DNA of 64,000 nucleotides from ZAX-1 sp046533095 (GCA_046533095.1 JAJQRA010000031.1:62001-126000), one strand, 5' to 3'. Numbered from the stretch's first letter, positions 17,477-26,047 are shown. Notes: generated from the sequence alone by a model not told the origin. A program made the numbers and translations.

Positions 17477-17630
17477 ACAGGCACCGGACGCTGTTCCTTT
17501 CTACGATGTCACTATCAATATAGCGTATCCCTTGATGCTTACTATTCTTTTTCACAGGCACCGGACGCTGTTCCTTTCTACGATGTCACTATCAATATAG
17601 CGTATCCCTTGATGCTTACTATTCTTTTTC
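17477..17630 (-). repeat. Perfect 77-bp tandem duplication at the lacI 3' end
   Basis: Bases 17477-17553 are repeated exactly as 17554-17630. The unit encodes the last 25 codons or so of the regulator. The gene stops at the copy junction with TGA, while the distal copy ends with TAA, which is probably the original stop. Confidence 0.97.
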
Positions 17631-18556
17631 ATTTGCTTAAACAGTATATTTACGGCCGCCTTGGCCATCTTTTCCATGTCCACGTTATACGTTGTGATTT
17701 CGTCTGCAAATGGATGTCCATAAAGGTAATTATCGTACCCGACAATGGAGACATCCTCCGGTATGCGATAACCATTTTTTGTTAATTCGTCATATAATAG
17801 CCCTGCCGTAAAATCACTGTTGCAGACAAAAGCGGTGGGCATCCTAGACGGTAGATGAAGCGGCTTCATTTCTCCTGTATCAATATTGCGATCCTCTATT
17901 CTCCACTCCTCCCTAAGTTCCATCCCGCTTTCAGCCAACCCCTTTCGATAGCCAAAATACCGATCCATAATATTATCATTTGCTCTTATCGAACCGACAA
18001 ACGCGATGTCCCTATGCCCTCGATCAAGCAAATATCTGGTTGCTTTATACATGCCAATATAATTATTTGACATCACACAATCACATTCAACATCCACATC
18101 ATAAAAATCCAATAGTACAATTGGTACCTTTGATGCAAAAACAATCCGTTCAATCAGCCTCTTTTCCACCCAGCCTATGACAATCAGCCCATCAATTGTT
18201 TCTTCTTTTAAGACTTGCGGCAAAGTTTCCTGGCTCCTTTTATTCTTCTCTAAAATTTCAAATATCGTAAAGCCCTGCTTTCGTGAAGTTTCATATGCCA
18301 CTTGCTGATACATGTCCCAATAAAAAGATGTCCCTACTTCAAGGTATTTTTCCGATACGATAACTCCGATTTTAACCGCTCTGCTTTCTTTCTTATCATA
18401 CTTTGAAACATCATAGCCCATTTCATTTGCTTTACTTATGACACGTTCCCTTATTTGTGCACTAACGCCTCGTTTCCCTGCTAAAGCGTTTGAAACTGTC
18501 ACAACACTAACCCCTACTTCATGTGCGATGTCTTTTAGCTTAACCACATTTTCCAT
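17552..18556 (-). CDS. LacI-family transcriptional regulator (first of two)
   Basis: A 334-residue repressor with an N-terminal helix-turn-helix (LKDIAHEVGVSVVTVSNALAGKRGVS) and hinge, then a periplasmic-binding-protein-like effector domain (VIVSEKYLEVGTSFYWDMYQ, DGLIVIGW, LLDFYDVDVECDCVMSNN, GHRDIAFVG, PTAFVCNSDFTAGLLYDEL, EDVSIVGYDN). The initiating ATG at 18556 follows GGAAGGATAAGG; a longer frame to 18589 is less likely. It lies between the second LacI gene and the transport operon, and probably controls the mannan genes. The protein ends SVRCL at the first copy of a perfect tandem repeat. Confidence 0.93.
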   Translation of the reverse strand: MENVVKLKDIAHEVGVSVVTVSNALAGKRGVSAQIRERVISKANEMGYDVSKYDKKESRAVKIGVIVSEKYLEVGTSFYWDMYQQVAYETSRKQGFTIFEILEKNKRSQETLPQVLKEETIDGLIVIGWVEKRLIERIVFASKVPIVLLDFYDVDVECDCVMSNNYIGMYKATRYLLDRGHRDIAFVGSIRANDNIMDRYFGYRKGLAESGMELREEWRIEDRNIDTGEMKPLHLPSRMPTAFVCNSDFTAGLLYDELTKNGYRIPEDVSIVGYDNYLYGHPFADEITTYNVDMEKMAKAAVNILFKQMKKNSKHQGIRYIDSDIVERNSVRCL

Positions 18557-18639
18557 AACCTTATCCTTCCCGTACTGCCGAGCTATCACCTGTCATCTTC
18601 GTAGCCGGGCACGGCTTTTTGCCGCCATCATCTACCCTT

Positions 18640-18760
18640 TTCCCCTTGCTATGGTGTTCCCCTCTATCGCACGCTACTACTTTCATGACAATCGCCTTCT
18701 TTCTTTCAAGCTTTTCTCTTTGCTATGGTGTTCCCCTCTATCACACGCCCTTCTACGATT
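18640..18760 (-). repeat. 74-bp duplication of the second lacI 3' end
   Basis: GCTATGGTGTTCCCCTCTAT occurs at 18648 and 18722 (period 74). The upper copy encodes the end of the regulator (EGNTIAKRKA). The lower one is a decayed copy in the gap before the first lacI gene, with more changes around it. Confidence 0.85.
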
Positions 18761-19728
18761 CTAACCCCTTCCGGTTTTTTCTTGCCCTCAATCCTCTTAA
18801 GCAATGTATTAACGCTAATCAATGCCATCGCTTTCTCGTCACTTTGATAGGTCGTCAACGTAATCCCTTCCCGCGCATTCGCATAAGAACTGTCAAATCC
18901 TGCGACCGATATTTCTTCCGGAATCTTTATCCCCCTCCGGTTCAGCTTGCTTATTAAAATCTGTGCACTCTTCTCGCAATTGCACACAAAAGCAGTCGGC
19001 AAATCTTGCGGCAGCGAGAAATCGATTGTATAGTCATATCCGTCTTTGCTTCTATCAAAAATCACCCTCTCCGGCCGTTCTTTGATCCCCTTTTGGCAAA
19101 GTACCTTGCAATATCCTAGATAGCGATCCATAATGCTATTTGTCGCTAGCGGCGTCCCGATAAAGCCAATATCCTCATGCCCATACTCTATTAATTTTCG
19201 CATGACCTGCTGCATTCCATGATAGCTGTCTGTAACAATAAAATCCAATTTGCTTGCAACGCCATAAAAGTCCACACACACAATTGGGATCAGACTCATT
19301 TCCATTACTTTTTTTATAAAAAGCGCATTCATTTCCCCTATGATTAGGATGCCTTGTACCGGCGCCTCCCGAAAGATTTGAAACTCACAAGAAAGCTTTT
19401 CTTTTTCAATATCAACCACTTCAAGGACAGTCAAACTGCTAATCTTGGTTGCCGCCTTTGCAATTTGCTTATAAATTTCCATATAAAACGAAGGGTATTC
19501 TTTCACATACCTTTCTGCTACGATAACGCCTATCTGATAGCTCTTCTGCTCTCTGTGCAAGAAGCTTCCCGGCAGTGTATACTCCATCTGCCGTGCCACA
19601 TTTTGCACCTTAAGGCGTAAGTTTTCGCTAACGCCTTTCTTCCCTTTTAAAGCATTGGAAACACTCACGATACTAACGCCCAATTGATTTGCAATATCTT
19701 CTAGCTTAACCTCTTTTTTCTGCCCCAT
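18706..19728 (-). CDS. LacI-family transcriptional regulator (second of two)
   Basis: A 340-residue paralogue of the regulator at 17552. The helix-turn-helix is LEDIANQLGVSIVSVSNALKGKKGVS, followed by the effector domain (VIVAERYVKEYPSFYMEIYK, GILIIGEM, CVDFYGVASKLDFIVTDSYHGM, GHEDIGFIG, DLPTAFVCNCEKSAQILISKL, ISVAGFDSSYA). The start is ATG 19728 after AGGAGC. The Roseburia mannan locus is also described as having two LacI-type regulators, so the pair fits the locus. It is cotranscribed with the GH113 gene upstream. The two proteins are only moderately similar, so they probably respond to different signals or sites. Confidence 0.93.
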   Translation of the reverse strand: MGQKKEVKLEDIANQLGVSIVSVSNALKGKKGVSENLRLKVQNVARQMEYTLPGSFLHREQKSYQIGVIVAERYVKEYPSFYMEIYKQIAKAATKISSLTVLEVVDIEKEKLSCEFQIFREAPVQGILIIGEMNALFIKKVMEMSLIPIVCVDFYGVASKLDFIVTDSYHGMQQVMRKLIEYGHEDIGFIGTPLATNSIMDRYLGYCKVLCQKGIKERPERVIFDRSKDGYDYTIDFSLPQDLPTAFVCNCEKSAQILISKLNRRGIKIPEEISVAGFDSSYANAREGITLTTYQSDEKAMALISVNTLLKRIEGKKKPEGVRIVEGRVIEGNTIAKRKA

Positions 19729-19751
19729 AGAAAAGCTCCTATCTAGGTATT

Positions 19752-20675
19752 TTAGGTGAAGTATTGATACACCACTTCTTCGGCAGGCTTTTGGTATATC
19801 TCATAGTACCGATCCTGTTTTGCTTCTTCTTGCGTGTACAATTTGCCATTCCAAGACCAAAGAACCACTCCGTTAACCCATGTGCGCTTTTTTATTGCCG
19901 CAAACGCTTCTTGATACCAGCTTGCCTGCCCCTGCAAATCTATTTCTCCGCAAAGCCCCCAATCATTTGGAACCTCTTTCGACCCTGTCGTGGACATACA
20001 TCCAGCCTCTGCAAAGAAAAATGGTTTTCCATATTTTTTTACAACTTTTTCAATTCTATCCAGCTGTTTTTCCCAATCATCCACCGGATAATAGCCACTC
20101 GAAGATATCACATCCACGCAATCCCACCATTTCACGCGATCCTCTTGATATTTATCTGTATTATAGGACACAGGACCACTGTATACATTTTTTATCGCAG
20201 CGATAACTTCTCGCCACTCCTTTTCTCTGCGTTCCGCCATTACCATCTCACAGCCGGCGATAAACATATCGCATTTCATCTCTTGTGCTATCGTTGCATA
20301 ATGTACTTGGAATGCCGTATATTCCTCAAACCACTCAGACCATTTTGGCTCGCAAGGCACATCTTCATCAAAGAAATTAATATGGGCCCTCCACGTTCCA
20401 TCCAAACAATTTACGGTTGGCTTTAACATCACGTTCAAATTTAACCCTTTTGCATATTCTATAAAACTTCTTAGTTCATCATCTCCAAGCGTTTTATCCG
20501 TTGTGTAGGAAATTTTTACAGACTGGGCAGTTTCCTGCCATCCTCCCGGCACGAAAATCACCGTATTGGCCCTTGTCCGTTCTTTCATAGCGAAAAGGCT
20601 TTCTTTTGCCTCCGGCTGTAAAAAACCGCCTTTTGGTGTAAATGGAAAAAAAGTGATTCCCTTTGTATCATCCAT
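19752..20675 (-). CDS. GH113 beta-mannosidase/mannanase, cytoplasmic
   Basis: A 307-residue (beta/alpha)8 glycoside hydrolase of family GH113, which acts on manno-oligosaccharides. The Roseburia member works from the reducing end. Family landmarks are GITFFPFTPKG at the N-terminus, NTVIFVPGGWQ, LNVMLKPTVNCLDG, the acid/base Glu in IAGCEM, SSSGYYPVDDW, the nucleophile Glu in FFAEAGCMST, and VLWSWNG. No signal peptide is seen. I chose ATG 20675; an upstream in-frame TTG codon overlaps the GGAGGA site itself and cannot be the start. It is the first gene of a transcript with its own promoter and continues into the two LacI genes. Confidence 0.88.
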   Translation of the reverse strand: MDDTKGITFFPFTPKGGFLQPEAKESLFAMKERTRANTVIFVPGGWQETAQSVKISYTTDKTLGDDELRSFIEYAKGLNLNVMLKPTVNCLDGTWRAHINFFDEDVPCEPKWSEWFEEYTAFQVHYATIAQEMKCDMFIAGCEMVMAERREKEWREVIAAIKNVYSGPVSYNTDKYQEDRVKWWDCVDVISSSGYYPVDDWEKQLDRIEKVVKKYGKPFFFAEAGCMSTTGSKEVPNDWGLCGEIDLQGQASWYQEAFAAIKKRTWVNGVVLWSWNGKLYTQEEAKQDRYYEIYQKPAEEVVYQYFT

Positions 20676-20694
20676 ACTTTTTGATTCCTCCAAA

Positions 20695-20747
20695 TTAAGT
20701 TTGCTTAAATTTACTTAATTTTACCATTTATTTCACATATGGTCAAT
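20695..20747 (-). promoter_or_regulatory. Promoter and candidate operator of the GH113-lacI-lacI transcript
   Basis: On the minus strand TTGACC (20747-20742) and TAAAAT (20724-20719) are 17 bases apart. The inverted repeat TTAAGT/ACTTAA (arms 20695-20700 and 20714-20719) overlaps the start-site region, as an operator would. A second dyad, CTAGCGCTA, lies at 20758-20766 upstream of the -35 and could be a catabolite or LacI-type site. Confidence 0.75.
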
Positions 20748-20825
20748 GCATAATTTCTAGCGCTAAAGCATAAAAATTTACATATTTTTCGATAAGCACT
20801 TGCAAAAACATAGATTTGCGTTAAA

Positions 20826-21012
20826 ATAGGAGAAGCCATGTTTTTTTCTATTTAATATAGGAGAGGTCATGTTTTTTCAATAATTAATAATAGAAGAGAC
20901 CACATTTTTTATATTTAATATAGGAGAGACCACATTTTTTATATTTTATATTTAAAATTAAGAAGAAGCCACGTTTTTTATATTTTATATTTAATATAGA
21001 AGAAGCCGTGCT
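20826..21012 (+). repeat. Six diverged tandem repeats before the ABC-F gene
   Basis: Units of about 30-47 bases of the form AATATAGGAGAGACCACATTTTTTATATTT are repeated six times with variation. Each unit contains a purine-rich AGGAGA or AGAAGA followed by a T-run. They occupy most of the gap between the divergent mannan promoter and the ABC-F gene. They could be a leader region, but I see no open leader peptide or clear terminator. Confidence 0.85.
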
Positions 21013-21063
21013 TTTACAGAAAGACAGTCACATTTTTACAAGGAAAGAAATGAGGGATAAGCG

Positions 21064-22704
21064 ATGATAAGTGCAAATAATGTAACGCTTCGTATTGGGA
21101 AAAAAGCTTTGTTTGAAGATGTAAATATTAAATTTACCGAGGGCAATTGTTACGGTTTAATCGGTGCGAATGGTGCCGGGAAATCTACTTTTTTAAAAAT
21201 TTTAATGGGACGGCTTGAAGCTACCACCGGAACGATCGTCATGACACCAGGGCAACGGCTGTCTTTTTTACAGCAGGATCATTTTAAATATGACGAATTT
21301 CCTGTCATGGATACCGTCATTATGGGTAATCAACGGCTCTATGAAATTATGAAAGAAAAAGACGCTATCTATGCAAAAGAGGACTTTACCGATGCGGACG
21401 GCATCCACGCAAGTGAACTTGAGGGTGAATTTGCCGATATGGACGGCTGGAATGCAGAACCGGATGCCGCACAGCTCTTAAACGGACTTGGCATTGACAC
21501 CGCATTCCATTCTTCCCTTATGAAGGATTTGACTGGTGCGCAAAAGGTGAAGGTGCTGCTTGCACAGGCCCTATTTGGCAACCCACATATCCTGCTCCTT
21601 GATGAGCCTACCAACCATTTGGATTTAGATGCGATTGCATGGCTGGAAGAATTTTTAATTAATTTTGAAAATACCGTCATTGTCGTATCCCATGACCGCT
21701 ATTTCCTGAACAAGGTCTGCACCCACATTGCCGACATTGATTATGCGAAAATACAGCTCTATGCAGGAAATTATGATTTCTGGTATGAGTCTAGCCAGCT
21801 TATTGTCCGGCAGATGAAGGAATCAAATAAGAAGAAAGAGGAAAAAATCAAAGAGCTTCAAGATTTTATCTCCCGCTTTTCTGCGAACGCCTCAAAATCA
21901 AAACAGGCAACGTCAAGGAAAAAAGCGCTTGAAAAAATTGAACTTGATGAAATCAAGCCGTCCAGCCGAAAATATCCCTACATTGATTTTCGCCCCGGGC
22001 GTGAAATTGGAAATGAAACGCTAACCGTAGATGGCTTAAGCAAGACGATTGACGGCATAAAGGTGCTTGATCATATTTCGTTTATCTTAGGGCGGGAAGA
22101 TAAAGTCGGTTTTGTAGGTGGCTGCGAGCTTGCTAAGACGACACTATTTCAAATTCTTGCCGGGGAATTAGAGCCGGACGAGGGTACGTACAAATGGGGG
22201 GTTACGACTTCGCAGTCCTATTTCCCAAAAGACAACACCAAAATTTTTGACACGGATTTGCCAATCGTAGACTGGCTGACCCAATATTCCGAAATAAAAG
22301 ATGCAACCTATGTCCGTGGATTTTTGGGCAGAATGCTGTTTTCCGGTGAAGACGGCATCAAAAAAATGCGGATACTTTCCGGTGGGGAGAAGGTGCGTGT
22401 CCTATTATCTAAAATGATGATTCTCGGTTCGAATGTTTTGATCTTAGATGAACCTACCGACCATTTAGATATGGAAGCCATCACCGCCCTTAACAATTCA
22501 TTGATTAAATTTCCCGGCGTACTCTTGTTCGCATCAAGAGATCATCAGATTACAGAAACAACGGCCAATCGAATCATAGAATTCTTGCCCGATGGCGGCA
22601 TGATTGACAAAATCACAACCTATGACGAATATCTAGAAAACGATGAGACGGCGCGTAAACGGCACGTATATTCTACTTCCGAACTGCAGGAAGAAGATAA
22701 TTAA
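21064..22704 (+). CDS. ABC-F family ATPase, YbiT/YkpA-like
   Basis: A soluble protein of 546 residues with two ATP-binding domains and no membrane part; ABC-F proteins act on the ribosome (translation factors or antibiotic protection). NBD1 has Walker A GANGAGKST, signature region LTGAQKVKVLLAQ, Walker B LLLDEPTNHLD and the switch VSHDRYFL. A charged linker follows (about 240-300). NBD2 has a degenerate Walker A (GGCELAKTT), signature LSGGEKVRVLL, Walker B LILDEPTDHLD and SRDHQ in place of SHDxx. I recall such NBD2 changes as common in YbiT/YkpA-type members, so it need not be inactive. The start is ATG 21064 after GAGGGA. It is monocistronic, and a resistance role is not shown. Confidence 0.92.
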   Translation: MISANNVTLRIGKKALFEDVNIKFTEGNCYGLIGANGAGKSTFLKILMGRLEATTGTIVMTPGQRLSFLQQDHFKYDEFPVMDTVIMGNQRLYEIMKEKDAIYAKEDFTDADGIHASELEGEFADMDGWNAEPDAAQLLNGLGIDTAFHSSLMKDLTGAQKVKVLLAQALFGNPHILLLDEPTNHLDLDAIAWLEEFLINFENTVIVVSHDRYFLNKVCTHIADIDYAKIQLYAGNYDFWYESSQLIVRQMKESNKKKEEKIKELQDFISRFSANASKSKQATSRKKALEKIELDEIKPSSRKYPYIDFRPGREIGNETLTVDGLSKTIDGIKVLDHISFILGREDKVGFVGGCELAKTTLFQILAGELEPDEGTYKWGVTTSQSYFPKDNTKIFDTDLPIVDWLTQYSEIKDATYVRGFLGRMLFSGEDGIKKMRILSGGEKVRVLLSKMMILGSNVLILDEPTDHLDMEAITALNNSLIKFPGVLLFASRDHQITETTANRIIEFLPDGGMIDKITTYDEYLENDETARKRHVYSTSELQEEDN

Positions 22705-22728
22705 GCATTTTTATTCACTCCAAGTAAA

Positions 22729-22793
22729 TACCCCGCTGCTTGTGGCGTCACCGTTAAACCATAGCCCCACAGATACCCCGCTGCTTGCGGCGG
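22729..22793 (+). repeat. Duplicated ATACCCCGCTGCTTG motif with GC-rich hairpin
   Basis: ATACCCCGCTGCTTG occurs near 22729 and near 22773. The second copy forms a CCCCGC/GCGGGG hairpin. It may help end ABC-F transcription, but no U-run follows. Confidence 0.5.
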
Positions 22794-22805
22794 GGAGATT
22801 CATTG

Positions 22806-22942
22806 GTAGCTATTCACAATCAGATCTCCGATTGGGTACTAAGCAGTTCAATCTGCATGTATTCCGCAAAATCAAACTTGTACTTTTTTCGACAATTTTG
22901 CGTATCCATATGGGGAAATTTGGCTGAATAGCTACTTTTTTT
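22806..22942 (+). terminator. Long inverted repeat with T-run downstream of ABC-F
   Basis: GTAGCTATTC (22806-22815) pairs with GAATAGCTAC (22926-22935), which is followed by TTTTTTT. Inner stems such as CAATCAGATCTCCGATTG are present. The whole is a structured RNA of about 130 bases ending like a terminator. It could be an independent small RNA or riboswitch-like element; no known class was recognised. Confidence 0.6.
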
Positions 22943-23035
22943 GTTTAATTGGTCCTTTATAGATCTCTCCTTTTTTGTTTAATTGTTACTTTATCGTTCT
23001 CTCTTCTTTTGTTTGATTGGTCAATTTATATATCC
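22930..23035 (+). repeat. Three tandem units of about 36 bp
   Basis: The motif CTTTTTTTGTTTAATTGGTC followed by a TTTAT and CTCTC tail is repeated about three times with changes. No gene is seen in this AT-rich spacer. Confidence 0.65.
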
Positions 23036-23116
23036 TTCACAATACCTTATTGAAAGGTTATTTAAATATTACTAATTTTTTTTTAGAAAACCTAATTTTT
23101 TTTTAGTAAAATGCTT

Positions 23117-23435
23117 GATTTATTTTTTTTCTGTGTTATAATCAGTTTATCAGAAGTTAATGTATGGCGAACAGGCGATTGGATATACGGCTAGATAGCC
23201 AACCATATCAAACTATAAAAGTAACTATTCAGTACTCCTGCGAGCAGGTGACAAGATGTACGACTGAATAGCTGCCAATAAAATCTCCCATTTAAAAAAA
23301 TGATATTTCAACCAATTTTGTTGCACATTTTTTAAATGGGATTTCTATTCTTACAGGGGTCTATAAACCTTATTTTTAACATAAGATTACAGATTCCAAG
23401 GTACGCATATAAAAAGCAAATGGAGGTGTAAGTAA
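23117..23435 (+). promoter_or_regulatory. Promoter and about 280-nt structured leader of the nucleoside transporter operon
   Basis: TTGATT (23117-23122) and TATAAT (23139-23144) are 16 bases apart. The leader downstream contains a short hairpin GGCTAGATAGCC near 23190 inside a GTATGG/CCATAT stem. It then contains CTATTCAG (23225-23232) paired with CTGAATAG (23264-23271) around CCTGCGAGCAGG, and a strong stem CCCATTTAAAAAAATG/CATTTTTTAAATGGG (23287-23340) just upstream of the gene. This layout of aptamer-like folds then a terminator-like stem suggests riboswitch control. I could not match it to the purine riboswitch consensus. Confidence 0.65.
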
Positions 23436-24980
23436 ATGGCGGAACTGTTACGGATGGAGGGTATTAGTAAGCGATTTGGCGATATGTATGCCAACAAGGA
23501 CGTATCCTTAACCATACAGGAGGGGGAGGTACACACGCTGCTCGGGGAAAATGGAGCGGGGAAAAGCACTTTGATGAACATTTTAATTGGATTGTATCAG
23601 CCCACAAAAGGGCAGATTTTTCTTAGAGGGAAACCTGTTAAGATGGAATCGCCAAAAATGGCAGTTGAAATGGGGATTGGGATGGTGCACCAGCATTTCA
23701 TGTTGGTAGAAGTCATGACTGTGTTTGAAAACATTATTCTTGGCACATCAAAAGACAAATCGCCTTTCATCAAGAAAGAACAGCTGAAAAAAGAAATTAT
23801 GGACCTTTCGGCAAAATATGATCTACAGGTTGAGCTTGACAAGGAAATCGCTGCAATTTCCGTAGGTGCGCAACAGAGGGTGGAAATATTAAAAGCACTT
23901 TATCGGGGTGCGGATATCCTCATCTTAGATGAGCCAACGGCGGCACTAACGGATCCGGAAGTAGACGGCTTATTTAAAATTATACAAAAGCTCCTAAGTG
24001 AACATAAATCAGTTGTATTTATTTCCCACAAAATGAAAGAGGTTCTGCACATCAGTACCCGCATTACTATTTTACGCGCGGGGGAAGCCGTTAAAACGCT
24101 TACCATGGCAGATACCAATGAAAAAGAACTCGTCAACCTTATGATTGGGCATGAAATGGTGGATAGCTCCTATAAAAAAGTGGATCGGACAAATGCAGAA
24201 GATGTTTTAACCCTTGAAAATGTTTCCTACAACAAACAGTTCAAGCACAATGGCCTAAACAACGTTTCGCTCAAGGTGAAAAAGGGGGAAATCCTTGGCA
24301 TTGCAGGTGTTGACGGCAATGGGCAGTCACAGCTTGCCATGATTGCAACCGGCGTCCTAAAACCGCACGAGGGCCATGTATTGGTCGATTCAAAATCGAT
24401 CGCACAATTTAGCCCAAATGGTTTTATTAGTGCACGTGTCTCCCATATTCCGGAAGACAGAAACAAAATGGGGCTGGTCGGATCGATGACTGTTTCTGAA
24501 AACCTAGTTATGAAAGACACAAAGGATATTCGCTTTTCCAAAGCAAAAGGCTGGTACCTGAATAAAAAAGCAATTAATGCGTTTGCACTTGACATGCAAA
24601 AAAAGAATGACATACGATGTTCGTCTGTTGATCAGCAAAGCAGAAACCTCTCCGGGGGGAATCAGCAGAAAGTTATTTTAGCACGTGAACTATCAGCAAG
24701 CCCGGAATTGCTTGTCGCCGTCCATCCAACGCGTGGACTTGATATCGGTGCAACACAATTTGTACATAACACGATGGTAGAAGCAAGGGACAACGGTTGC
24801 GGCATTCTTCTTATCAGTGCGAACTTTGATGAAGTTTTAGAGATGTCCGATCGGATTATCGTTATGTTTGAAGGTGAAATCATGGGTGTATTCTCTGGTG
24901 AGCATCCTTTGGTAGAACAAATTTCACTTGCAATGACGGGGAAGCGTCAGGTACCGGATGAAAGGGGGGTTTTAACATGA
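23436..24980 (+). CDS. nupA: Nucleoside ABC transporter ATPase (NupA/YufO-like)
   Basis: A 514-residue double ATPase of the BMP-type (Brp/CUT2-like) importer for nucleosides or related compounds. NBD1 has Walker A GENGAGKST and LILDEPTAAL preceded by the signature region ISVGAQQRVEIL. NBD2 has an altered Walker A (GVDGNGQSQ, as usual in this family), signature LSGGNQQKVILAREL, and a Walker B region AVHPTRGLDIGA. The start is ATG 23436, nine bases after GGAGG. The stop overlaps the ATG of the next gene by four bases. A binding protein, ATPase and two permeases all lie in this region. The substrate is probably a nucleoside, by family only. Confidence 0.92.
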   Translation: MAELLRMEGISKRFGDMYANKDVSLTIQEGEVHTLLGENGAGKSTLMNILIGLYQPTKGQIFLRGKPVKMESPKMAVEMGIGMVHQHFMLVEVMTVFENIILGTSKDKSPFIKKEQLKKEIMDLSAKYDLQVELDKEIAAISVGAQQRVEILKALYRGADILILDEPTAALTDPEVDGLFKIIQKLLSEHKSVVFISHKMKEVLHISTRITILRAGEAVKTLTMADTNEKELVNLMIGHEMVDSSYKKVDRTNAEDVLTLENVSYNKQFKHNGLNNVSLKVKKGEILGIAGVDGNGQSQLAMIATGVLKPHEGHVLVDSKSIAQFSPNGFISARVSHIPEDRNKMGLVGSMTVSENLVMKDTKDIRFSKAKGWYLNKKAINAFALDMQKKNDIRCSSVDQQSRNLSGGNQQKVILARELSASPELLVAVHPTRGLDIGATQFVHNTMVEARDNGCGILLISANFDEVLEMSDRIIVMFEGEIMGVFSGEHPLVEQISLAMTGKRQVPDERGVLT

Positions 24981-26047
24981 AAAAGAATGATTCTTTGGTA
25001 AAAATAGCAGTGCCGCTCGTTTCCATCTTGTGTGCATTTATCATTGGGGGCATCATCATTGCCTGTCTTGGTAAAAATCCATTTGAAGCATATGGAATGT
25101 TGTTTTCAGGTTCCTTAGGCTCTTCACAAAAAATAGCGCAGACGCTGACCATGGCATGCCCTTTGATCTTTACGGGCTTAGCGGCGGCTTTTGCCTATAA
25201 CTGCGGCGTGTTTAACTTAGGCGGCGAGGGACAATTCATTATGGGTTCGGTTATGAGTATCTTTTTTTCCATAAAGTCAGGCATGACTGGTCCTTTCGGC
25301 ATTCTCATCAGCATCCTCGTAGGCTGCATCGCCGGAGGTATTTGGGGGGCAATCCCCGGCCTGTTAAAAATATGGCGCGGATTAAATGAAATGATTGTCA
25401 GCATCATGTTAAACTATGTTGCAACTTTGTTTATGGGCTATGTCTATACGAATCTACTACGTGAAGGAAGCACACCGCAAACAGCCGCAATTGCCGACTC
25501 TTTAAAACTTCCTCGGTTTTCAGATGATTTTCGTGTACATATCGGTATTATTGTAGCAATCCTGTTAGCTATTTTTCTTACCTACTTCTTATCGAATACA
25601 TCAAACGGCTTTAAAATCCGTGCAGTTGGCATGAACCCTACCGCTTCAAAAGTTGTCGGCTTTCCGGTAGCAAAGCTCGTATTGATTTCCTTTATTATGT
25701 CCGGCGCGATTGCAGGAATCGGCGGCGCGATCGAATTGCATGGAAAACAATTTCGGCTCATGAGTGGATTTGGTGCAGGTTTTGGGTTTGACGGTGTTGC
25801 AATCGCATTGATTGCACAATTAAACCCGGGCGCTTCCGCCATTGTTGCGATTATATTTGCAATCCTTCGAAAAGGTGCCGTTACCTTGCAGTCCGGTATG
25901 AAAGTACCAACATCAATTGTTGACATTATTCAAGCCTTGGTTATCATTTTTGCAGTTGCCGGCGTGGCTTTGATTAAGAAACCATTTTTCCAAAAATTGT
26001 TGCATCGAAACGAAAAATCACCAAAAACGAAAGGGGCGTTGTCTTAA
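24977..26047 (+). CDS. nupB: Nucleoside ABC transporter permease 1 (NupB/YufP-like)
   Basis: An inner-membrane subunit of 356 residues with about nine to ten hydrophobic segments. The family hallmark FNLGGEGQFIMG is present near residue 75, along with NEMIVSIMLNYVA and GFKIRAVGMNPTASK, which are typical of BPD_transp_2 permeases of BMP importers. The ATG overlaps the ATPase stop (ATGA) and the end overlaps the second permease start (TAATG), so all three are translationally coupled. Together with the second permease it forms the translocation channel. Confidence 0.92.
   Translation: MKKNDSLVKIAVPLVSILCAFIIGGIIIACLGKNPFEAYGMLFSGSLGSSQKIAQTLTMACPLIFTGLAAAFAYNCGVFNLGGEGQFIMGSVMSIFFSIKSGMTGPFGILISILVGCIAGGIWGAIPGLLKIWRGLNEMIVSIMLNYVATLFMGYVYTNLLREGSTPQTAAIADSLKLPRFSDDFRVHIGIIVAILLAIFLTYFLSNTSNGFKIRAVGMNPTASKVVGFPVAKLVLISFIMSGAIAGIGGAIELHGKQFRLMSGFGAGFGFDGVAIALIAQLNPGASAIVAIIFAILRKGAVTLQSGMKVPTSIVDIIQALVIIFAVAGVALIKKPFFQKLLHRNEKSPKTKGALS

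Noticed and set aside
20826..21012. Possible CRISPR array
   Set aside because: Units are directly adjacent and diverged, with no constant repeat alternating with unique spacers, and no cas genes are present.
23145..23435. Purine riboswitch before the nucleoside transporter
   Set aside because: I could not find the conserved purine-aptamer junction and loop-loop bases; the structured leader is reported without a class.
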